Below are positions 26,913 through 34,211 of a stretch of DNA of 44,721 nt, one piece after another; within the stretch, counting starts at the first letter, position 1, and each line of letters begins with the position of its first letter. A model generated the notes under the pieces. The model did no database searches. It saw only the letters and a list, made by a program, of their open reading frames with translations, and was not told where the DNA came from. A program made the position numbers and the translations under genes. Origin of the DNA: Verrucomicrobiaceae bacterium. Its GTDB lineage: Bacteria > Verrucomicrobiota > Verrucomicrobiia > Verrucomicrobiales > Verrucomicrobiaceae. Where the stretch lies: the NCBI GenBank assembly GCA_016713035.1, contig JADJPW010000005.1:1-44721 (forward strand). The letters run 5' to 3'.

Positions 26913-27739
26913 GTGATTCCACAGTTGCAGAGCGCTTCGCTGCTCGTTACCAGCCTGCGATTGAGAGCTTCGTGAATGATATTGAGGGTTTGGATGCCTC
27001 CGGTATTCCAGAACCCCATTTGCCATATTGGGGGCCACTTTACGAGGCGGCACCGCTGCGAATTGGGGTCATCGGGCGCGACACTCGGGGATGGGGAAAT
27101 ATGACGGAGTTTATTGATTCCGTTAAGGTTGACTCACAGGCAGCGTTACAGCGGCATCGTGAAGGACTCGATGGATTGGTGTTCACAGGCTGGACGAATA
27201 ATTTCGGCAAGACATTCTGGGATACGACGATGAAGATTCTTGCCGCGATGCACGGCGTGAACGACTGGAAGCTTTTGAAGAAGCGGCAGGAGACAACCCC
27301 TTTAAGAAGCTTCTTCTGGGCGAACGTGAACACAATCGAACGCTTTGAGGTTTGTCCGCGGGATAACGGCGTTCCATGGGACACATGGCGCAAGGTCAAG
27401 GATTCGTCAGAGAAGCATTTGGATTCCTTTCAAGGCATTCTCGATGTATTCCGTCCGCACATCGTTTTTCTCATGAACTGGGATCCAGGCGATCACTTTC
27501 TGGATTTTGAGATCCAGTGGAAGACCTTTGGCGATCACCAAGCGTCAGCATTTTACGAACCCACACAGACACATATTTTTGCGACAGCACATCCCACATG
27601 GCTGAACCAGAATTCGATCTACGATGAGGCCATCACCGGAATAATCGAAGAAGCGAACAAGACGGTAGTGGCAACGGCGGGTAACGCCTCTCTTTCGCTT
27701 CGCTCTGGCAGCCCAATCTCCGCCGTGCCACACCTTTGA
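26909..27739 (+). CDS. Cassette protein, possibly UDG-superfamily fold
   Basis: 276 aa. Motifs: LRIGVIGRDTRGWGNM (~50-65) at the position of the uracil-DNA glycosylase motif (GxDPxxG-like), and FATAHPTWLNQ (~225-235) like the second motif (HPSxL). The middle holds FFWANVNTIERF. This hints at the UDG superfamily but the catalytic residues are not standard, so function is open. The last ~25 residues (TVVATAGNASLSLRSGSPIS) are encoded by the attC-like site at 27653-27747, a common feature when a cassette ORF reads into its attC. Confidence 0.7.
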   Translation: MSDSTVAERFAARYQPAIESFVNDIEGLDASGIPEPHLPYWGPLYEAAPLRIGVIGRDTRGWGNMTEFIDSVKVDSQAALQRHREGLDGLVFTGWTNNFGKTFWDTTMKILAAMHGVNDWKLLKKRQETTPLRSFFWANVNTIERFEVCPRDNGVPWDTWRKVKDSSEKHLDSFQGILDVFRPHIVFLMNWDPGDHFLDFEIQWKTFGDHQASAFYEPTQTHIFATAHPTWLNQNSIYDEAITGIIEEANKTVVATAGNASLSLRSGSPISAVPHL

Positions 27740-27747
27740 CGTTAACC
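27653..27747 (+). other. attC-like recombination site A
   Basis: Imperfect stem GTGGCAACGGCGG (27668-27680) with CCGCCGTGCCAC (27720-27731): 12 bp with one bulged A, the extrahelical-base pattern of attC sites. Outer cores AAC (27656-27658) and GTTAACC (27741-27747). Length 95 bp. The left arm is shared with site B and the right arm CCGCCGTGCCAC is identical in site C. Confidence 0.65.
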
Positions 27748-27753
27748 CAAGAA

Positions 27754-28107
27754 ATGAAGAAGATTGGAACAACCACCACAGGCAGCGTGATCGTTGAGAT
27801 GACGACGCAAGAATATGACGCGCTGCAACAGCTTCAGGTCGGAGGATATGCCCCCTCTGCGAAGGTTGTGACCGATCACGAGGTAGCCCCCCGCATGAAT
27901 CATACCGAGAGGTCGTCGTATGTGGCAGACCGATTGAAGAAGCTAAGCCCGAAGAAGAAGGACGGAGTCATTCGGTCCATTGAGGCGATGTTTCAGTTTG
28001 GTGGCGGCATCGACTCTTCCGAGGTTGAGAAGGTCATAGCCACGCTCCAGAAGCAGAAGTTTTTCTCCATTGCTCCAGATGGCCGAGTTACCTACACCAA
28101 GGGTTAA
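27754..28107 (+). CDS. Cassette-borne protein of unknown function
   Basis: 117 aa from ATG 27754 (MKKIGTTTTGSVIVEMTTQE), 7 nt after the attC-like core. N-terminal half rich in Thr/Val; C-terminal half helical and basic (YVADRLKKLSPKKKDGVIRS) ending with EKVIATLQKQKFFSIAPDGR, like a small winged-helix-type end, but no family is recognised. The stop lies inside the left core of site B (GGTTAAC). Same strand as the other cassettes. Confidence 0.7.
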   Translation: MKKIGTTTTGSVIVEMTTQEYDALQQLQVGGYAPSAKVVTDHEVAPRMNHTERSSYVADRLKKLSPKKKDGVIRSIEAMFQFGGGIDSSEVEKVIATLQKQKFFSIAPDGRVTYTKG

Positions 28108-28173
28108 CAAGACAGTGGTGGCAACGGCGGGCATCGTCCCTCGTTCGCCGCCCCCTGATCCGAGCCGTTAGGA
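28102..28173 (+). other. attC-like recombination site B
   Basis: Left core GGTTAAC (28102-28108), left arm AGTGGTGGCAACGGCGGGC shared with site A, loop TCCCTCGTTCG shared with site C, inner stem GGCGG/CCGCC, right core GTTAGGA (28167-28173). Length 72 bp. The right arm differs from A and C, so this site is the least regular. Confidence 0.55.
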
Positions 28174-28206
28174 TGCGAAATTCTACATAAACAAGCACAC
28201 ACAATC

Positions 28207-28596
28207 ATGAAGAAGCCGGAAGACATTGTTTGGGACACAATTACCGATAGTGCGAAAACTCGATTCGATTACGCTGAGTTTGCCTCGGGATTGTCGGAAT
28301 TCGACGACGGCACGATGGCTGACAACATGCTTTTCTTGACCATTATGGGACATGCCCAAAAGCAGTCAGTCGAAGCTATTGCGAACGACCTTTCCAATCA
28401 ATTCCTTATGCTGGGTCTCGGAGGTGATCCGGCGGCACTGCTGGAGTTCGTGGCCGACCGAGGTAGAGACCTTCCACTAGAGATAAAGGCTGCTAATCAA
28501 GCGCTGGCCTTTTATGAGATGGGCTTGCAGACACCGGGTATTTTGGTTCAGGTTCGCAGCATACTCAAAGTTCAGCGGAAAAATGAAGAAGCATAA
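28207..28596 (+). CDS. Cassette-borne protein of unknown function
   Basis: 129 aa (MKKPEDIVWDTITDSAKTRF). Acidic, helical, no signal peptide; features include FASGLSEFDDGTMADNMLFL and a C-terminal helix ending QVRSILKVQRKNEEA. No family recognised. It begins 34 nt after the core of site B and is followed by partial site C, so it is a third cassette in the same orientation. Confidence 0.65.
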   Translation: MKKPEDIVWDTITDSAKTRFDYAEFASGLSEFDDGTMADNMLFLTIMGHAQKQSVEAIANDLSNQFLMLGLGGDPAALLEFVADRGRDLPLEIKAANQALAFYEMGLQTPGILVQVRSILKVQRKNEEA

Positions 28597-28676
28597 GACA
28601 GTGGTGCGAGCGGCGGGCAATGTCCCTCGTTCGCTTCGCTCCGGAGGTTGAAACTCCGCCGTGCCACACTTCAAAC
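28591..28676 (+). other. attC-like site C, right end replaced by tail module R4
   Basis: ATAAGACAGTGGTGCGAGCG (28593-28612) and right arm CCGCCGTGCCAC (28656-28667) pair through GTGG/CCAC and CGGCGG/CCGCCG; loop TCCCTCGTTCGCTTCGCTCC. The expected GTTRRRY core after CACACTTCAAAC is missing: the sequence passes into R4 at 28677-28681. Confidence 0.55.
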
Positions 28677-28680
28677 ATGG

Positions 28681-30006
28681 GCACGCTGGACACTGCTTTC
28701 GCCGATCCTGACATGGAAGCGATGCGCCAGAAGCTCAATGAGATGATCCTGAATGGGCGGAGGTAATGTGACTGCCATTCTCCTCAAGGCTTGACTTGGC
28801 TTGTCATGCTTCGTTACTCCGTTTGTCCTGTCTGACCTTCGTTTGGTTTGACTGGCATCCAAGCAAACGGTGGGCGAATCAACTGCGCCCACCATTTATT
28901 TTGGATAAACACCGTTCTGGCAAAAAAATGAAACTTCCATCCATCACCTTACCGCTAAGCGTCTTCTTCCTCATTAGTAGCGCTGTTATGTCCCAACTAT
29001 CGGGACAAACCTCGCAAAATGTCAGGCCCCTCACGGCAGCAGCGGGCGAGAACTGGGTGATCCGGTGGAATCGCTCAGATGACTTCAATGCCAGAGAGGT
29101 CGATTGGCGGAAATGGCAGAAGAGCCCCGAGCAGTTCAGTGGCTGGAGATGGGACAATGAGCGAAACGTCACGGCCCAAGATGGGCTGCTGAAGATCACA
29201 CTCCGCAACGACTCCCCGGCGATGAAAGGAAAGAACGAGAAGGACAGGGAGGGCAGAGCCTACACCTCTGGGATGCTGAAGTCGTATGCGAAGGGAACCA
29301 ATGGCTACTACGAGGCCCGAATCAAGGGGGCTCCGATGTTTCCAGGAGCAAGCCCCGCCTTCTGGCTTTACAGCACGATCGACGACACAATCACTCCGGC
29401 TGGAGAGGCGCGATACAGTGAAATTGACATCGTTGAAATGACGCAGAGGCAATCGCAGAAGGAAGGGAATGAACGAATCACCGACCATAACCTCCACGCC
29501 ATCTTATCAAACGGAAAGCCGGGGGTGCCGGGACGCGAGTGGCATCGGCCAAACGATGAACGTTTCCGCGAGGCTCAAGCAAACGAATACCGCACGGCGT
29601 TCGACCCGAGGACGGATTTTCACACCTACGGATGTCGGGTCGAAAAAGACATGATCATTTGGTATGTCGATGGCGTGGAAGTGGGACGGAAGCCCAATAA
29701 ATTCTGGCATCGACCCATGTCTGTTGCGCTTTCGCTTGGACTGCGCGCACCCTATTTCAAGTGGAAAGACAACAAACTGGTTTTGGATGGGGAGGTTGGT
29801 GCTGGCGAATTCCCAACTGAGATGCTCGTGGATTATGTGAGAGTTTGGGAACTCGATGGCAAGTCGGAATAGCAGCAGTCATCTGTGCGCATGGTTCAAG
29901 CACAGAAGGCCAGAACAAAGGCGCTGCTGGACAATGCCTTTGCCGACCCCGACATGGAGGCCCTACGGCAGAAGGTGAATGAGATGATCCTGAATGGGCG
30001 GAGGTA
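28681..30006. repeat. 1.33-kb direct repeat, copy 2 (tail R4 + GH16 + tail R5)
   Basis: Second copy of 23988-25314. It opens with R4: ATG 28677, MGTLDTAFADPDMEAMRQKL then NEMILNGRR-stop at 28766, identical to the end of the collagen gene. It includes the terminator-like hairpin (28869-28893) and the intact GH16 gene. It ends at the border with the split phosphoesterase gene. Confidence 0.85.
28928..29872 (+). CDS. GH16 family glycoside hydrolase (intact copy)
   Basis: 314 aa. Signal peptide MKLPSITLPLSVFFLISSAV. GH16 fold (kappa-carrageenase/agarase/laminarinase clan): GYYEARIKGAPMFPGASPAFWLYS, then the catalytic EIDIVEM (nucleophile and acid/base Glu of ExDxxE, ~165-170), then VDGVEVGRKPN and the final strand MLVDYVRVWEL. 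It would cleave beta-linked galactans or glucans outside the cytoplasm. A frameshifted twin lies 4.69 kb upstream. It sits behind a tail module rather than in a polysaccharide-use cluster, so it is probably cargo of the inserted block. Confidence 0.88.
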   Translation: MKLPSITLPLSVFFLISSAVMSQLSGQTSQNVRPLTAAAGENWVIRWNRSDDFNAREVDWRKWQKSPEQFSGWRWDNERNVTAQDGLLKITLRNDSPAMKGKNEKDREGRAYTSGMLKSYAKGTNGYYEARIKGAPMFPGASPAFWLYSTIDDTITPAGEARYSEIDIVEMTQRQSQKEGNERITDHNLHAILSNGKPGVPGREWHRPNDERFREAQANEYRTAFDPRTDFHTYGCRVEKDMIIWYVDGVEVGRKPNKFWHRPMSVALSLGLRAPYFKWKDNKLVLDGEVGAGEFPTEMLVDYVRVWELDGKSE

Positions 30007-30007
30007 G
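29891..30007 (+). repeat. Collagen-tail module R5 (38-codon mini-ORF) at the right border
   Basis: ATG 29891: MVQAQKARTKALLDNAFADP then DMEALRQKVNEMILNGRR-TAG. Nearly the same as R2. The similarity with other modules ends inside GGAGGTA (30000-30006). From ~30003 the sequence belongs to the phosphoesterase gene frame (GSAPLASMFTTTNAINTTG). This is taken as the right end of the inserted block. Confidence 0.75.
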
Positions 30008-32738
30008 CGCGCCGCTGGCGTCGATGTTCACCACAACGAACGCGATCAACACCACCGGCGCGAGCGGCTTCATCGAGTTCTATGTGCAGACACGCGATCT
30101 CTTTGCCACGAACAATTGCGGCTGGACGATGCAAGTCTCCTCCGACAACGGTGCGACCTGGAACACGCGACTGAGCGAGGATTGGAACGCTGAAACGGTC
30201 TCGCTGAGCAATGTGGTCATCAATGCGGCCGGTGCGGTCGCTGGCAGCACGACGGTGACCTGCACCAGCACCGCCGGGCTCACGACAAGCCGCAGCGTGC
30301 TCGCCGCGCCGGTGAATGTGACCATCGGCATCACGAGCGGCAGTTCCACCGCGACCTGCACGAACACCACGGGCCTCGTCGAAGGCATGTTCATCACCGC
30401 CACGGGCATCCCGAACAACACGCGCGTCGGCCCCATCACGGCGAACACGTCCTTCACCCTCGTCACCGGCACGACGGCCACTTTGGTGAACGCCACCGCG
30501 ACCAATGCTGCCGCCAACGCCGCTGCGAACTACTTCGCTGGCAACGCGACCGTGAGCAGCATCACGAACGGCACGACCTTCGTGCTGAACACCGCCGCCT
30601 ATGCGAACACGAGCGCCGCCCCCATCGGCACCGCTTTCGCCACGACGGTGAACCACGGTTACCAGCTCTTCCATTATGACCTCGCGGGTGCAGAACTCGG
30701 CACGCAGACGAAGATCCGCTTCCAGGCCACCGGCTATGCCGCCACGGCTCCGACTCGCACACCGCGCATCAGCATTGACGACATCGTCATCGCCACCACC
30801 GCACCGCCTCCGACCATCACGCTGGCGATGTTTGACGACGGCCTACACGGCGATGGCGCGGCCAATGACGGCGTCTGGGGCGCGGCGATCCCCGCGCAGA
30901 ACGGCGGCACGACCATCAACTTCAAAGTCGTCGCCACCGACAACACGAACGCCAGCTCCACCAGCCCCGGCAGCGGCAACTACCTCTACACGGTGAACAA
31001 CCTGCTCACCGATGCCACCATCGTCGGCGCGGAGTTCCTCACGCTGCCGAAGTCAGACGGCGTGACCTTGAACCTCATCGCATCGGTCAATCAGCAGGTC
31101 TTTGTCGAATACGGCACCGCTCCCGGCCAATACACAGCGAGCACCACGCCCGCGACGTTCAACATCGACAACGCCAAGCCAGAGTTCAAAAACCCGATCC
31201 GCATCCCGATCACCGGTTTGCAGCCCGACACTGAGTATTACTACCGTGTGCGCCATCGCAATGTCGGCGCTCCCTTCTACAGCGCCCGCGGCGAGCGCAG
31301 CTTCCACACCGCTCGGCCTCGCGGCACGACCTTCAGCTTCACCGTCACCGCCGACCCGCATATCGACGTGAACACCGACATGCAACTCTTCTGGCGTGCG
31401 ATGCAGAACATCAGCCTCGACCAGCCCGACATCCATCTCGACGTGGGCGACATCTTCATGACCGACAAGCTCGCCGACGGCCTGCTCGGCGTGCCGCCGA
31501 AGTGGGGCGGCGGCGTCACGATCAATCAGACGAGCATCAACAACCGCGCCATCATCTTCCGCAATGCCTTTGAGCGTGCCTGCCACAGCATCCCGTTCTT
31601 CTTCGGCCTCGGCAATCACGAGGCGGAATACGGTTACCTCTTCACCGCCGCCGCTGACAAGCAGAACAACATCCCCGCCTGGGACCTGAAGGCCCGCAAA
31701 GCCTTCTACCCCGCGCCGACGCCTGACACCTTCTACACCGGCAATCCAACCCCGAAGGACTACACCGGCGGCACCCTCGGCTTGTTGGAAGACTACTACG
31801 CCTTCGAGTGGGGCGAGGCCCTCTTCATCATGCTCGATCCCTTCTGGAACACCAACACGAACCCCAACTCCTCCAACGACGCGTGGAACTGGAGCCTCGG
31901 AAAAGCGCAGTATGACTGGCTGCGTGACACGCTGAAAAACAGCAGCGCGAGATACAAGTTCGTCTTCATGCACCACATCGTCGGCGGCAGCACGCAGGCC
32001 ATCATCAACAACGTGCCCACGCCGCAGTTCGCCGCACGTGGCGGCATCGAAGTGAGCGACAAATACGAGTGGGGCGGCAAGAACATCGACGGCAGCCCCG
32101 GCTTTGCCACCAAGCGCCCCGGCTGGGACATGCCCATCCACGATTTGCTCGTGATGAACAAGGTGAACGTCGTCTTCCACGGCCACGACCACCTCTACGG
32201 TTACCAGACCCGCGACGGCGTCGTCTATCTCGAATGCCCGCAGCCCGGCACGCCGAACTACACCAGCCTCGGCAGCGCCGTGGACGGTCAATACGTCAAT
32301 CTCGGAGCCAACAGCACCAGCTACCTCCTGCCGAACAGCGGCCACATCCGCGTCACCGTCGGCCCCGATCAAGCCGTCGCCGACTACGTCCGCAGCTACC
32401 GCACCGCCACCGACCCCATGCCGCCCGATGCCAGCAGCGTCTTCAACGACGAAACGCCCACTCGCATCAACCGCAGCATCTCCCACAGCTTCGTCCTCGC
32501 GCCAAAGGTCAGCCCCCCCATCGAAGTCGCCAACGTCGCCCCCGGCCAAGTCGGCCTCCGCTGGAACGCCATCCCCAACAAACCCTACCAAATCCAATGG
32601 AGCACCGATTTGATCACCTGGACCACCATCGAGACCCTCACCTTCACCAACACGAACACCAACGCCACCTACACCGACAACCTCCCTGCGCGTGTGAATG
32701 GTCAAAGAGCGTTTTATCGGGTGATGTGGAATCCGTGA
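30003..32738 (+). pseudogene. Calcineurin-like phosphoesterase, 3' fragment of the split YHYH gene
   Basis: ~911 codons without own start or signal peptide; the first in-frame ATG overlaps the tail module. N-terminal part: GFIEFYVQTRDLFATNNCGW (anchor-type beta domain) and repeats AGSTTVTCTSTAGLTTSRSV like those in the 17421 fragment; then a fibronectin-like segment (RIPITGLQPDTEYYYRVRHR). Metallophosphatase core with TADPHIDVN, LDVGDIFM, LGNHEAEYG, VFMHHIVGG and VFHGHDHLYG, the five metal-ligand motifs. C-terminal Ig-like domain (VGLRWNAIPNKPYQIQWSTD). The catalytic part is complete but cannot be exported without the 5' fragment. No frameshift inside. Confidence 0.8.
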
Positions 32739-32748
32739 GGCGAAAAGT

Positions 32749-32835
32749 GTGATGCAGACATTCTTGTCTGCAAGACCGCCAGGAAGCTCACGCAGACAGG
32801 AATGTCTGCATCCCTCTTCACAGAATCCCGACAAA
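32749..32835. repeat. Twin-hairpin palindromic element E2
   Basis: TGCAGACATTCTTGTCTGCA (32753-32772) and GCAGACAGGAATGTCTGC (32792-32809), spacer AAGACCGCCAGGAAGCTCA-like, close to E1 (AAGGCCGCCTGGAAGCTCG). The similarity to E1 continues 3' into CAGAATCCCGACAAA (32821-32835). E1 and E2 thus lie on both sides of the split YHYH-phosphoesterase gene. Confidence 0.8.
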
Positions 32836-32910
32836 AAGCCGCCGGTCATGATCCGATCAGCAAAGCCAGTGATGGCATGGCGCACGGTTCGTAGGTCCAG
32901 AAGTAGGCCA

Positions 32911-32979
32911 TAGAATGACGGCAGTAGAATTTCAGAAACAGAAAACCCAGATCCCAAAGATTCTACTGCCTCCATTCTA
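32911..32979. repeat. 20-bp imperfect inverted repeat upstream of the sialidase
   Basis: TAGAATGACGGCAGTAGAAT (32911-32930) and ATTCTACTGCCTCCATTCTA (32960-32979) match 18 of 20 as inverted repeats; the ATTCTACTGCC unit occurs twice on the right (also 32974-32984). The 290-bp gap 32739-33029 has no gene, only E2 and this palindrome. Confidence 0.75.
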
Positions 32980-33029
32980 CTGCCTGTGGATTCGGCTTTG
33001 AACGCTTTGAGAACATCTGGCGCGGCAAG

Positions 33030-34127
33030 ATGTCGGCCAAGCTCTCGCGTATGCGTTTGTTATTCATGCTCATGACCTTCACGCCCTCGTTCATCTTCGC
33101 GCTGCTTCTGGTTCCATTCGCAGCGCTCCATGCCGACCCGGTCAGCGTCACCGACCGCAGCATCGTCTTCAAACACACGCACACCGATGCCAAGGCAGCG
33201 GACAACACTTCGGGCTACAATCTCGGGCCGAGTGTCGCGGTGCTGCCGGATGGGCGGGTGATGTCGGTTTGGTTCTCCGCACCGAGCGAGGGGGCCGCGT
33301 CGCAGCGGATCATGCAGGCGTTTTCATCGGATCAAGGCCGCACCTGGGGCGCGGCGAGCGTGTTGCAGGACTCTGAGGGCCGGCCTGACTTCGATCCGGT
33401 GTTGCTGGTGGCGGGCAAGGAGACGTTTTTGTTCTTCTCGTCGTTCGATCCGCAGCTCGACATCTATGTGCGCCGCAGTCATGACTCGGGCGTGAGCTGG
33501 TCAGAGCCGCATAAGCTGAATCAACCGAATCACACCACGCGATCGAACGGCATCCAGCTCACCACCGGCGAGTTGCTCGTTCCGCTGCATCTGCGCGGCA
33601 CCAAGGCCGGCGGCGTGATGAAATCGAGCGATGGTGGCACCACCTGGAAACGCTTTGGCCAGGTCGCAAATCCCGAAGGTCAAGGCGGCGAGCCCACTAT
33701 CGCCGAGATGCCATCGGGAGCCGTTCACATGCTTTTGCGCACCAAAGACGGCCAGCTCTGGCGCTCAATCAGCCGCGACAAAGGCGAGACGTGGAGCGAC
33801 GCGGAGAAGACCGGCCTCACCGCCACCTCCAGCGCCTCTCATCTGCTCTGCACACGCTCCGGCACGCTCATCGTCACGCACAACCCCGGCCCCGTGCCCC
33901 TGCGCTTCCCCCTGCACCTGCGCCTGTCACGAGATGAAGGCCTCACATGGAGCGAACCCATCCTGCTGGCCGACCGCCCCACCAAGACACCCGGCTGGTC
34001 GATCTGCTACCCCACCCTCACCGAACTGCCCGATGGCACCGTCCTCGCCATCTGGGCACAGATCAAAAGTTCGACTGGTGAGGTTTACGGGGACATCCAC
34101 ACGGCACGGATCGTTTTGAAGAAGTAA
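33030..34127 (+). CDS. Secreted sialidase-family (BNR/Asp-box) protein
   Basis: 365 aa from 33030 (358 if the ATG at 33051 is used). Signal region MLMTFTPSFIFALLLVPFAA. Five Asp-boxes (SxDxGxxW): SSDQGRTWG, SHDSGVSWS, SSDGGTTWK, SRDKGETWS, SRDEGLTWS, the blades of a six-bladed propeller. Extra motifs NGIQLTTGELLVP and YPTLTELPDGTVLAIWA match the exo-alpha-sialidase (BNR_2) domain of Verrucomicrobia/Planctomycetes. Whether it cleaves sialic acid or another sugar acid is unknown. No adjacent sugar-catabolism genes. Confidence 0.8.
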   Translation: MSAKLSRMRLLFMLMTFTPSFIFALLLVPFAALHADPVSVTDRSIVFKHTHTDAKAADNTSGYNLGPSVAVLPDGRVMSVWFSAPSEGAASQRIMQAFSSDQGRTWGAASVLQDSEGRPDFDPVLLVAGKETFLFFSSFDPQLDIYVRRSHDSGVSWSEPHKLNQPNHTTRSNGIQLTTGELLVPLHLRGTKAGGVMKSSDGGTTWKRFGQVANPEGQGGEPTIAEMPSGAVHMLLRTKDGQLWRSISRDKGETWSDAEKTGLTATSSASHLLCTRSGTLIVTHNPGPVPLRFPLHLRLSRDEGLTWSEPILLADRPTKTPGWSICYPTLTELPDGTVLAIWAQIKSSTGEVYGDIHTARIVLKK

Positions 34128-34211
34128 GTAGCAGGATACAAACCCTGCCGCTCCTGCTCACTCTGCTGGAAGCGCTGCGATTAATGCCTTTAGGTGTCAA
34201 CTTACAGCCAC

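Noticed and set aside
19262..30003. Insertion sequence or prophage as carrier of the inserted block
   Set aside because: No transposase, integrase, terminal inverted repeats or phage structural genes seen; the collagen-like protein alone is not enough to call a prophage.
31053..32975. 640-codon minus-strand open frame
   Set aside because: Exact antisense shadow of the phosphoesterase fragment, Val/Gly/Asp/Glu-rich without motifs; the plus frame has all metal-binding motifs.
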